Below are positions 7,003 to 12,185 of a DNA stretch of 12,185 nt, piece by piece. This stretch comes from JBDTVS01 sp040007095 (GTDB taxonomy: Bacteria > Acidobacteriota > Vicinamibacteria > Vicinamibacterales > CAVVIG01): NCBI GenBank assembly GCA_040007095.1, contig JBDTVS010000030.1, forward strand, positions 1 through 12,185. The letters are read 5' to 3'. Numbering within the stretch: position 1 is the stretch's first letter; the number at the start of each line of letters is the position of its first letter. The notes under the pieces are model-generated. The model had not been told where the DNA came from and did no database searches. It worked only from the letters and a program-made list of their open reading frames with translations. The translations under genes and the position numbers were made by a program.

Positions 7003-7065
7003 GCGGAGACCGCAGAGGCCGCGGAGAGGAACCCAAGGAACCTCTGCGATTTCTGCGTGCTCTGC
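7003..7065. repeat. Imperfect inverted repeat of GCAGAG-type units
   Basis: Arms 7003-7026 and 7042-7065 are inverted complements at 17 of 24 positions, around a 15-base centre. Each arm is itself a run of short related units (GCGGAG, CGCAGAG, CGCGGAG on one side; CTCTGC, TTCTGCG, CTCTGC on the other). It is unrelated to the long-hairpin family A-C. It lies 42 bases beyond the tatC stop and could act as a bidirectional transcript end. A second dispersed repeat family is likely but cannot be shown from a single copy. Confidence 0.55.
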
Positions 7066-7106
7066 TAAAACGTTGTGATTTGTTCACAGACTCCTGTGCC
7101 GGGACC

Positions 7107-8000
7107 CTACGTGCGCAATCGTGGAAATTCACCCCGCGAACGTGATCGGTGCTTCCATGCGTGATCGATGACCGCTGCCGCGAACACCAGACGGAGCTTG
7201 CCAGAGTCGTTCCGGCTCGTTGACTCCGGTTCCCGCTTCGGCCCGACCAGCCACGCAATGCCGATGCTGAGGAGGTACAGACCGACCATCGGCGCCGCAA
7301 AGGCCGTCTGATTCCACGGATCGGCCGATGGCGTGAGAACGGCGGCGATGATGAAGATGATCAGGATGGCGTACTGGACGTGGCGCCAGAGGAAGCGCGC
7401 AGTCACCAAGCGCATCTTCGCGAGGAATAGGATCAGCGTGGGCATTTGAAAGACGAGGACCATGCTCAGCATCATGTTCTTGTAGAGGTCGAACGTATCT
7501 TCGACGCGCGGCACGAACTTCATCACCCCGGAGTTGAACGTGCCAAAAAACGCGATCATCCCGGGAAACATGATGTAGTGGGTAAAGAGCGCGCCTCCGA
7601 GCGCCCCCAACGTCGTCAAGACGACGAATGGAATGGCGAGCTTCTTCTCGTTCGTGTACAACGCGGGTGCGATGAAGCGCCAGACCTGGAAGGTCACGAA
7701 GGGCACGGCTAGAACGACCCCGCCGATGAGCGCGACATCCAGATAGAAGGCAAACCCCTCCCCCGGCTTGGTGTAGATCAGCGTCGTGCCGGGCGGCAGC
7801 ATCCGCAAGGTCGGCGCCAGGACAAAGTCGGCGATGCGGTCCACGAAGACGAAGGCGACCAGCATGCCCGCGCCGATCGCGATGCACGAGCGGATGATTC
7901 GTGTTCGAAGCTCGTCCAGGTGGTCCAGAAACCCCATCTGATTCTCGCGGCGCTCGTCATCCGCCGTCCGGGACCTTCGTGGTCGTGATGCTCCATTCAT
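7107..8000 (-). CDS. tatC: Sec-independent protein translocase TatC
   Basis: TatC is the six-helix inner-membrane receptor of the twin-arginine pathway, which exports folded proteins bearing an RR signal peptide. The N-terminal MGFLDHLDELRTRII is the diagnostic TatC motif that contacts the signal peptide. Six hydrophobic segments follow. The first loop has Pro/Gly-rich PPGTTLIYTKPGEGF, then EKK after the third-helix region (the conserved Glu), and SADPWNQ with the conserved Asp before helix six. The 297 residues include a 21-residue charged N-terminal extension if ATG 8000 is used. Internal ATG 7937 gives a conventional start, and neither has a strong ribosome binding site. A basic tail follows helix six. 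No tatA or tatB is adjacent, so the partner must lie elsewhere. Confidence 0.95.
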   Translation of the reverse strand: MNGASRPRRSRTADDERRENQMGFLDHLDELRTRIIRSCIAIGAGMLVAFVFVDRIADFVLAPTLRMLPPGTTLIYTKPGEGFAFYLDVALIGGVVLAVPFVTFQVWRFIAPALYTNEKKLAIPFVVLTTLGALGGALFTHYIMFPGMIAFFGTFNSGVMKFVPRVEDTFDLYKNMMLSMVLVFQMPTLILFLAKMRLVTARFLWRHVQYAILIIFIIAAVLTPSADPWNQTAFAAPMVGLYLLSIGIAWLVGPKREPESTSRNDSGKLRLVFAAAVIDHAWKHRSRSRGEFPRLRT

Positions 8001-8008
8001 AGCGGCGG

Positions 8009-8014
8009 ATTGTA
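8009..8014 (-). promoter_or_regulatory. Possible tatC -10 element
   Basis: Read on the minus strand this is TACAAT (5 of 6 to TATAAT), but only a poor -35 (TTCCTG) lies 17 bases upstream. Transcription would begin at or next to ATG 8000, implying a leaderless message for the long form of TatC or a 60-base leader for the short form. The evidence is weak. Confidence 0.25.
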
Positions 8015-8020
8015 CTCGCA

Positions 8021-8226
8021 GCGTAGGGGCTCAGGAAATAACTGCGCCATTGTGGCCGCCGATCCATCCCTCCTCCACCCCAAACGCGGGTGCCGCGTTG
8101 AGGACCCCGGGGCTGGCCGCGTTGCTCCTCGCTTACATAGTCCCGCTATGCTCGATCCTCGCGCCTTGCCATCCGGGCGCCTCAACACCCGGAATGACTT
8201 ACCTATTTCCTGACGAGCCCCAACGC
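8021..8226 (+). repeat. Long-hairpin repeat, copy C (tatC-gntR)
   Basis: This is the longest copy (206 bp). Outer arms 8021-8040 and 8204-8226 pair with a 3-base insertion and include a perfect 10-bp block (TCAGGAAATA, 8031-8040, with 8204-8213). Inner arms near 8097-8103 and 8180-8188 pair through GTTGAGG. The core 8119-8181 has the same 63-base length as in A and B. Its central stem is ATAG-TCCCG-CTAT, where the other copies have ATAC-TCCCG-GTAT, a compensating pair change. The arms do not resemble those of A or B. It begins 21 bases upstream of tatC, so it is outside the predicted tatC message but could affect promoter activity. Confidence 0.82.
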
Positions 8227-8285
8227 CAAGGACATGACCCAGGCGTCGATCACTCGGACGATCGCGGCCGCCCGATTGTCGCCGC

Positions 8286-8314
8286 TTGACGACAGTGTAC
8301 TAATGAACTAGTAT
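8286..8314 (+). promoter_or_regulatory. Candidate gntR-slipin promoter with operator dyad
   Basis: TTGACG (8286-8291) and TAGTAT (8309-8314) are separated by 17 bases and fit a housekeeping promoter. The spacer and -10 hold the dyad TACTA-N6-TAGTA (8298-8313), flanked by AGTG (8294-8297) and CACT (8318-8321). GntR/YtrA regulators bind such dyads and usually repress their own operons, so autoregulation is likely by inference. A direct repeat AGTGAGC (8324-8330 and 8335-8341) lies next to the GTG start. Predicted initiation near 8321 leaves a leader of about 15 bases. Confidence 0.5.
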
Positions 8315-8335
8315 AAGCACTCAAGTGAGCCTCTA

Positions 8336-8719
8336 GTGAGCATCGTCTCCATCGATCCCCGCGACGCCACGCCGATCTACGCGCAGCTCGAACGCGGGCT
8401 GCGGGCGGCGATCGCCACCGGACGTCTCAGCCCCGGCGACCAACTGCCGACCGTTCGCCAGCTCGCCGTCGAGCTCCGTGTCAACGCCAACACCGTCGCT
8501 CGTGTCTACGCGGAGCTCGAGCGCGCGGGCGTGATCGAGACGCGGCGCGGCGTCGGCTCGTTCATCAGCGCCACGCCCGCGCAGGCCCACCCGCCGCGTG
8601 AGCATGAACGCCGGCTGCGCGCGTTCGTCACTCGGGTGCTCTCCGACGCCGACGCGGCCGGTTTCACTGTCGAGGATGTGATGGGTGCGCTCGGCGCACA
8701 TCGAAAGGGAGGAGCATAA
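8336..8719 (+). CDS. GntR-family (YtrA-type) transcriptional regulator
   Basis: This is a 127-residue DNA-binding regulator. Residues 12-80 are a complete GntR winged helix: PIYAQLERGLRAAI, the PGDQLPTVRQLAVEL turn-helix, the recognition helix VNANTVARVYAELERAG, and the wing VIETRRGVGSFI. The short C-terminal part (about 45 residues, helical, no ligand-binding fold) is typical of the YtrA subfamily, whose members usually control adjacent membrane-protein or transporter genes. The GTG start at 8336 is the only reasonable one: an upstream GTG at 8325 is in frame but runs into a stop after three codons. The slipin gene begins immediately after its stop, so the two are co-transcribed, and the dyad upstream suggests self-repression. 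Confidence 0.93.
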   Translation: MSIVSIDPRDATPIYAQLERGLRAAIATGRLSPGDQLPTVRQLAVELRVNANTVARVYAELERAGVIETRRGVGSFISATPAQAHPPREHERRLRAFVTRVLSDADAAGFTVEDVMGALGAHRKGGA

Positions 8720-9655
8720 ATGGTGTCCTTTGTCATCGGTCGTCGCGGGGAAGACACGAGCCGTGCCGTCTCGCGCGTCAACGTCGTGGCGATCGCGATT
8801 CTGATCGGCTGTGTCCTGCTCGGTGCTCTTGGATCGTGGGCGAAAGACAACCCGATTCCGCTCCTCGCGATGACCGTCCTCGGTGTGGTGTTGATGCAGT
8901 CGCCTCGGATCGCCAAGCAGTGGGAGCACGCCGTGGTCTTGCGGCTGGGCAGGTTTGTCGGGCTGCGAGGACCGGGGCTCTTCTGGATCATCCCGTTCGC
9001 CGACAGCGTGTCGTCGTGGATCGATCAGCGCACGATTACCACGAGCTTTGCGGCCGAGCAGACGCTCACCTCCGACACGGTCCCGGTCAGCGTCGACGCG
9101 GTCCTGTTTTGGATGGTGCACGACGTGCAGAAGGCGGCGCTCGAGGTGCAGGACTACGCGCAGGCGGTGAGCTGGGCCGCGCAGACGGCGCTGCGCGACA
9201 TCATCGGCCGCACTGAACTGACCGAGTTGCTGCGCGGCCGCGAGCGGATCGAATCCGAGCTGCAGGTGCTGATCGATCAGCGGTCGAACCCCTGGGGTGT
9301 CACGGTGTCTTCGGTCGAAATGCGCGACGTGGTGATTCCCGGTGCGTTGCAGGACGCCATGTCGCGCGAAGCGCAGGCCGCGCGCGAGAAGCAGGCCCGC
9401 ATCATCCTGGGCCAGGCGGAAATGGAAATCGCCCACTCGTTTCAGGAGGCCGCCAAGTCGTACCAGCAGAATCCGATCGCCCTTCATCTTCGCGCCATGA
9501 ACATGCTCTACGAAGGTCTGAAGGAGAAGGGCGCGCTGATGATCGTGCCGAGCAGCGCCGTGGAAACCATGGGCCTCGGCGGACTGCTCGGCGCCGCCGC
9601 CATGGGCCGCGAAAATGTCGCCGCGAGTGGCCAAGGACCGACGAAGACGGAATAA
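8720..9655 (+). CDS. Slipin / stomatin-like SPFH-domain membrane protein
   Basis: This is a 311-residue member of the SPFH superfamily (stomatin, prohibitin, flotillin, HflK/C), which form membrane-attached oligomeric assemblies that organise membrane domains or modulate proteases. Two hydrophobic segments (about residues 20-40 and 45-59) anchor the N-terminus. The SPFH domain follows, with VVLRLGRFVGLRGPGLFWIIPF, DQRTITTSF, TSDTVPVSVDAVLFWMV and the slipin-type WAAQTALRDIIGRTELTELL. Residues about 200-260 form a charged helical, probably coiled-coil, region (SREAQAAREKQARIILGQAE). The ribosome binding site AAGGGAGG (8706-8712) sits 7 bases before ATG 8720. No NfeD protease partner is adjacent; instead a one-helix miniprotein follows. 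Confidence 0.94.
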   Translation: MVSFVIGRRGEDTSRAVSRVNVVAIAILIGCVLLGALGSWAKDNPIPLLAMTVLGVVLMQSPRIAKQWEHAVVLRLGRFVGLRGPGLFWIIPFADSVSSWIDQRTITTSFAAEQTLTSDTVPVSVDAVLFWMVHDVQKAALEVQDYAQAVSWAAQTALRDIIGRTELTELLRGRERIESELQVLIDQRSNPWGVTVSSVEMRDVVIPGALQDAMSREAQAAREKQARIILGQAEMEIAHSFQEAAKSYQQNPIALHLRAMNMLYEGLKEKGALMIVPSSAVETMGLGGLLGAAAMGRENVAASGQGPTKTE

Positions 9656-9669
9656 ACAGGAGGTGAATC

Positions 9670-9786
9670 ATGGCGAACGCGCACACACCCGACCGTCAGT
9701 CGCAGCTCCTCTTGCTCATGCTGATGCTACTGGGCACGGCTCTGGCCATCGTCGGGTGGTATCGGTGGGTCACCTTCATTTTCTAG
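9670..9786 (+). CDS. 38-residue single-helix membrane protein
   Basis: ATG 9670 is preceded by a near-perfect ribosome binding site (AGGAGGTGA, 9658-9666), 14 bases after the slipin stop, and the frame ends at TAG 9784-9786. The peptide has a short polar N-terminus (MANAHTPDRQSQ), then about 19 hydrophobic residues rich in Leu and Met (roughly 13-30), and an aromatic C-terminus with WYRW and a final FIF. This is the pattern of a small integral membrane protein. I recognise no family. Placement directly behind a slipin in the same transcript suggests it associates with the slipin assembly, by inference. The strength of its ribosome binding site argues that it is truly translated. Confidence 0.7.
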   Translation: MANAHTPDRQSQLLLLMLMLLGTALAIVGWYRWVTFIF

Positions 9787-9789
9787 CTC

Positions 9790-9845
9790 CGATGCGCTGC
9801 GAATGGATGTGGAGGGCACGACGCGACAGTCGTCCTTCCGCATCG
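9790..9845 (+). terminator. Two-part hairpin after the slipin unit
   Basis: Outer arms CGATGCG (9790-9796) and CGCATCG (9839-9845) enclose an inner stem formed by 9812-9822 and 9829-9838 with a 6-base loop and one bulge. Its position 4 bases after the miniprotein stop suits a transcript end. No T-run follows, so intrinsic termination is uncertain. Confidence 0.35.
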
Positions 9846-9966
9846 CTCAAGATCCAGTCACACCTGTCTAGCGACTTCCTCGCACCGTCTCGCCCGCCAC
9901 TTTGCGCGGCTCAGTCGGCCGCGCCCTCCGTACGAGTCCGCCCAGCCCGATTCGACCACGAAATAT

Positions 9967-9995
9967 TTGCTTGCTCAAAAATATACGACTGTAGT
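9967..9995 (+). promoter_or_regulatory. Candidate promoter with BlaI/MecI-like dyad
   Basis: TTGCTT (9967-9972) and TGTAGT (9990-9995), 17 bases apart, are a plausible promoter in an AT-rich patch. The dyad TACGACTGTA (9984-9993) overlaps the -10 and resembles the TACA-N2-TGTA operator of BlaI/MecI repressors. Binding there would block transcription of the downstream secreted-protein gene. No blaI gene lies in the window, so the regulator is inferred. Confidence 0.35.
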
Positions 9996-10115
9996 GGGCG
10001 ATGCTCGCGCACGAACTGTGTCACGGTGCTCTCGGCGGCGCGCAGGGATGGGGCTATGGAACAACCGTCTGAAGGAGACCCGGCCGCGCCCGTTTTCTGA
10101 CGTCTAAGGAGGATC

Positions 10116-11126
10116 ATGACAAACCATGTGCCAGCGCTCAGATCCTGGAGACGGTTCTTGCTCGCCACTCTAGGAGGAATGGCGACTGCGGCCCCCATGC
10201 TCGTGGGTGCGCTGAATTCGCCGCGACTTGGGGCCCGGTCACAGGCGGTCGAGACAAAGTCTCCCGCCTTCGAAGTCGCCTCCATCAAGCCGAACAAGTC
10301 CGGGGACGGGCGGGTCAACATCGGCATGCAGCCGGGCGGTCGGTATACGGCCACAAACGTGACCCTTGGAATGCTCCTCGGCCAGGCATATCGCCTTCAG
10401 GGCGGCCCAGGCGGCGCACCAGGGAACTCCAATCCTCAGATCCTGAATCCCCCCAACTGGATCAACTCCGACCACTTCGACATCGTTGCCAAGGCAGATG
10501 GCAATGCGCCCCCCGGTCAGTTTCCGGAGCTGGTGAAATCGCTGCTGATCGAGCGATTCAAACTGGCGGCGCACACCGAAAGCCGGGAGCTTCAGGTGTA
10601 CGCCCTGGTGCTGGCGCGAAGCGACGGGAAGTTGGGGCCGAGCCTGCGGCCAGCCTCTCCTGAGTGCGCGGCCATGATTGCCGCGCGTGGAAGGAGGGGA
10701 GGTCCACCGCCGGGTGGTCCTGGCGGACCTGGTGGGCCCGGACGTGGGGCGATCGCCGGCCCCCCGCAACCGGGCGAGCCGATGCCCTGTGGCATGATGC
10801 GCTTCGCTCCGGGAAACCTCGCGGCTGGTGGGACTCCGATTTCACAACTGGCGACCAGCCTGGTGCCGTGGGTGAACCGTATCGTGGTGGACAAGACAGG
10901 GTTGACGGGTCCGTACGAGATCGACCTGAAATGGACGCCCGATCAGATCCCAGGAGGGGGCCCCGGGCCTGGCGGCGATCCGCCTCCTGGGATTCCGCCG
11001 ATCGATCCGAATGGCCCTTCCATCTTCACGGCCGTACAGGAACAGCTCGGTCTGAAGCTCGACTCGACCAGGGCTCCGGTTGAGGTGCTCGTCATCGATC
11101 ACGTGGAGCCGCCGACGCCGGATTGA
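10116..11126 (+). CDS. Secreted TIGR03435-family protein
   Basis: This 336-residue exported protein belongs to the TIGR03435 family, abundant in soil Acidobacteriota and without an established function. An N-terminal signal sequence (RSWRRF, then a hydrophobic stretch to about residue 33) has no lipobox Cys, so the product is probably periplasmic or released. The family signature FEVASIKPN is at residues 52-60. Conserved blocks follow: TNVTLGMLLGQAYRLQ, DHFDIVAKADGN, LLIERFKLAAHTESRELQVYAL, VVDKTGLTGPYEIDLKW and the ending APVEVLVIDHVEPPT. The only two cysteines, Cys184 and Cys225, bracket a Gly/Pro-rich loop and may form a disulfide. AAGGAGG lies only 3 bases before ATG 10116, a short spacing; Met22 would lose the basic part of the signal. 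Confidence 0.9.
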   Translation: MTNHVPALRSWRRFLLATLGGMATAAPMLVGALNSPRLGARSQAVETKSPAFEVASIKPNKSGDGRVNIGMQPGGRYTATNVTLGMLLGQAYRLQGGPGGAPGNSNPQILNPPNWINSDHFDIVAKADGNAPPGQFPELVKSLLIERFKLAAHTESRELQVYALVLARSDGKLGPSLRPASPECAAMIAARGRRGGPPPGGPGGPGGPGRGAIAGPPQPGEPMPCGMMRFAPGNLAAGGTPISQLATSLVPWVNRIVVDKTGLTGPYEIDLKWTPDQIPGGGPGPGGDPPPGIPPIDPNGPSIFTAVQEQLGLKLDSTRAPVEVLVIDHVEPPTPD

Positions 11127-11138
11127 TCCGAAACGCCT

Positions 11139-11174
11139 GAAACTTTCGTTCGGCGTCAGGGTTTATCTCGTATT
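11139..11174 (+). promoter_or_regulatory. Possible ECF-type promoter before the sigma gene
   Basis: GAAACTTT (11139-11146) resembles the AAC-containing -35 of ECF promoters, and CGTATT (11169-11174) resembles an ECF -10. The 22-base spacer is longer than the usual 15-17, so the pairing is doubtful. If real, it would allow self-activation by the ECF sigma factor encoded just downstream. Confidence 0.22.
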
Positions 11175-11183
11175 GACCGCCCG

Positions 11184-11198
11184 TGGGACGATGTCCCA
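11184..11198 (+). promoter_or_regulatory. Perfect dyad abutting the sigma-factor start codon
   Basis: TGGGAC-GAT-GTCCCA is a perfect 6-bp inverted repeat ending 3 bases before ATG 11202, exactly where a ribosome binding site should be. No Shine-Dalgarno sequence is visible. In RNA it would be a small hairpin next to the start codon; in DNA it could be a protein-binding dyad. Either could limit sigma-factor production. Confidence 0.4.
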
Positions 11199-11201
11199 GG
11201 C

Positions 11202-11747
11202 ATGACCGCCGCCGACCAGTTTGAGGCGTTCGTGCGGAGGTATCAGGATATGGTGTTCGGCACGGCCGTCCGGCTGCTTGGAAACCAGGCCGAGGCAGAG
11301 GACGTTGCCCAGACCGTGTTCCTCAAAGCCTTTCAGCGCTTCGACACGATCGGTCAGAGTCCGGCCGCCGCGGGTTGGCTGAAGACGGTGACGACCAACG
11401 CCTGCTTGAACCACTTATCGAGATACCGCGCGCGTTGGCGGCTCTTCAGCGAGCTCGAACGAAGCGACGCGGGCAATTCTGAAACAGACTTCGGCGCGAC
11501 ACTGGTGTCGAAGAGCTCGCCGGCGCTGGAGTTTCAGCAAGCCGACGAACGCGCTCAGTTGGAGCAGGCACTGGCCCGGCTTCCCGATCACCAGCGCGTG
11601 CCGCTCGTGCTTTTTCACTTCGAAGACATCAGTTACCAGGCCATTGCCCAACTGCTCGGTGTATCGTTGGGTAAGGTGAAGACCGACATTCATCGAGGCC
11701 GCGAGGCCCTGAAAGCGCACCTGTTGACGAGCCATGGATCCCGCTGA
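11202..11747 (+). CDS. ECF-subfamily RNA polymerase sigma factor
   Basis: This 181-residue sigma-70 family factor has only regions 2 and 4, as in ECF sigma factors that switch on stress or envelope regulons. Region 2 spans about residues 6-78: FEAFVRRYQDMVFGTAVRLLG, core-binding AEDVAQTVFLKAF, and GWLKTVTTNACLNHLSRYRAR for -10 recognition. An acidic linker of about 40 residues follows. Region 4 spans about 117-175: ALARLPDHQRVPLVLFHFED, then the helix-turn-helix ISYQAIAQLLGVSLGKVKTD and IHRGREALKAHL. The length is normal. A dyad replaces a ribosome binding site before ATG 11202. The next gene overlaps its 3' end by 14 bases, the usual arrangement of an ECF factor with its anti-sigma partner. 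Confidence 0.95.
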   Translation: MTAADQFEAFVRRYQDMVFGTAVRLLGNQAEAEDVAQTVFLKAFQRFDTIGQSPAAAGWLKTVTTNACLNHLSRYRARWRLFSELERSDAGNSETDFGATLVSKSSPALEFQQADERAQLEQALARLPDHQRVPLVLFHFEDISYQAIAQLLGVSLGKVKTDIHRGREALKAHLLTSHGSR

Positions 11748-12185
11748 CCTGGACGACATCGTCGACCGGGAGCTCAGGAGCCTGCCCTTTCCACGGGCCC
11801 CGCACACGTTGCTGCCCAGGGTGTTGGCGGCGGTCGATCAATTTGCCCGGCGGCCCTGGTACTCGCGTGCGTGGTTCACCTGGCCACCTGGATGGCAGGT
11901 CGCGTCGCTGCTGGTATTGGCCCTGCTTGTTGCCGGTGTCGCTCTCCTGATGCCGGGCGCTCTGGCCGCGGTTGGCGGCGCGGCATCGCGCCTCGCCCCC
12001 GGAGCGATCAGTGAAGTGGCTGGCACGGCCAGCCGGGTGGACGCGGCGATCAACGCGGGTCGGGTGGTGTGGCGGGCGCTGATTGAGCCGCTCGCCTCGT
12101 ACGTCTTCGTCCTTGTCGCGCTGATGTGCGTGGCGTGCGCTGCCTTTGGTACCGCGCTCGATCGGGTCGCGTTCGACCGAACATA
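11734..12185 (+). CDS. Membrane protein, probable anti-sigma partner (partial)
   Basis: ATG 11734 opens a frame that overlaps the ECF gene by 14 bases and stays open to the window end (150 codons). The N-terminus is a short cytoplasmic-type segment with an acidic helix (LDDIVDRELRSLPFPRAP) and LLPRVLAAV. A hydrophobic helix follows (about residues 56-75, VASLLVLALLVAGVALLMP), then a roughly 45-residue loop, then a second helix (about 120-142, YVFVLVALMCVACAAFG). I see no zinc-binding HxxxCxxC, so it is not a ZAS-type anti-sigma factor. The role is inferred from the overlap with the sigma gene and membrane anchoring. The C-terminus is outside the window, and another signalling membrane protein is possible. 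Confidence 0.6.
   Translation, partial: MDPADLDDIVDRELRSLPFPRAPHTLLPRVLAAVDQFARRPWYSRAWFTWPPGWQVASLLVLALLVAGVALLMPGALAAVGGAASRLAPGAISEVAGTASRVDAAINAGRVVWRALIEPLASYVFVLVALMCVACAAFGTALDRVAFDRT

Larger units (their letters stand above)
6855..7106. other. Convergent spacer between nuoN and tatC
   Basis: These 252 bases lie between two converging genes, so transcription from both sides should end here. I see no supportable coding region. Two hairpin-forming dyads are present (6886-6905 and 7003-7065), plus a small one, CACAG-ACTC-CTGTG at 7085-7098. None is followed by a T-run on either strand, so classic intrinsic termination is not demonstrated; Rho-dependent termination or RNA-end protection is possible. 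Confidence 0.6.
8001..8335. other. Divergent tatC-gntR intergenic region
   Basis: This region carries the promoters of both flanking genes. From left to right it holds a TACAAT-like -10 for tatC (8009-8014, minus strand), repeat copy C (8021-8226), about 60 bases with no recognised feature, and the gntR promoter and operator-like dyads (8286-8341). A 24-codon open frame at 8234-8308 has no usable ribosome binding site and is not called. Confidence 0.65.
9787..10115. other. Spacer between the slipin unit and the TIGR03435 gene
   Basis: This non-coding stretch contains a long dyad just after the miniprotein gene (9790-9845), about 110 bases with nothing recognised, then an AT-rich patch (9961-9985) with a candidate promoter and BlaI-like dyad. 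Last comes a leader of about 110 bases running to the AAGGAGG at 10106-10112. Short ATG frames of 14 and 19 codons end near 10100-10107 but have poor ribosome binding sites. Confidence 0.6.

Noticed and set aside
6886..7106. Classic intrinsic terminators after nuoN or tatC
   Set aside because: Stable hairpins exist, but none is followed by a T-run on the relevant strand, so only weak candidates are listed.
8234..8308. 24-codon open frame upstream of gntR
   Set aside because: The only purine-rich stretch is 2 bases from the ATG, and the frame runs through the predicted promoter, ending before the likely transcription start.
8333..9634. 433-codon minus-strand frame opposite gntR and the slipin
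   Set aside because: Antisense shadow: both plus-strand genes have clear family motifs and ribosome binding or start signals, while the product resembles nothing.

Overview
The window is high-GC, densely coding bacterial DNA carrying the distal half of a respiratory complex I (nuo) operon followed by accessory genes. The secreted TIGR03435-family protein, the ECF sigma factor with a membrane partner, and the base composition suggest a soil Acidobacteriota (possibly Vicinamibacteria-like). This is inference; no rRNA or other taxonomic marker is present.

Positions 1-6854 (+ strand): the 3' end of nuoH, then nuoJ, nuoK, nuoL, nuoM and nuoN. These encode the membrane arm of the proton-pumping NADH:quinone oxidoreductase. 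nuoJ/nuoK and nuoM/nuoN overlap by 4 bases. nuoI, which usually sits between nuoH and nuoJ, is absent; the gap is instead exactly filled by a possible 31-codon ORF. A 19-codon ORF with a good ribosome binding site precedes nuoM and overlaps its start.

Positions 6855-7106: convergent spacer with two hairpin-forming inverted repeats. Positions 7107-8000 (- strand): tatC, the core of the twin-arginine translocase. Positions 8001-8335: divergent intergenic region. Positions 8336-9786 (+): a tight unit of a YtrA-type GntR repressor, a slipin/stomatin-like SPFH membrane protein, and a 38-residue one-helix membrane protein with a strong ribosome binding site. Positions 9787-10115: spacer with a hairpin and a candidate promoter overlapped by a BlaI-like dyad. 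Positions 10116-11126: secreted TIGR03435-family protein. Positions 11202-12185: ECF sigma factor overlapping a two-helix membrane protein (probable anti-sigma partner) that runs off the window.

The most unusual signal is a family of three long-hairpin repeats: between nuoK and nuoL, inside the 3' end of nuoM (read through in frame, adding about 55 charged residues to NuoM), and between tatC and gntR. All three share a 63-bp core, and two base pairs of its small central stem vary in a compensating way. Their outer arms are unrelated between copies, yet in each copy the left arm is the inverted complement of the right arm. An ordinary transposed MITE or a terminator would not be expected to look like this, so it deserves genome-wide checking.
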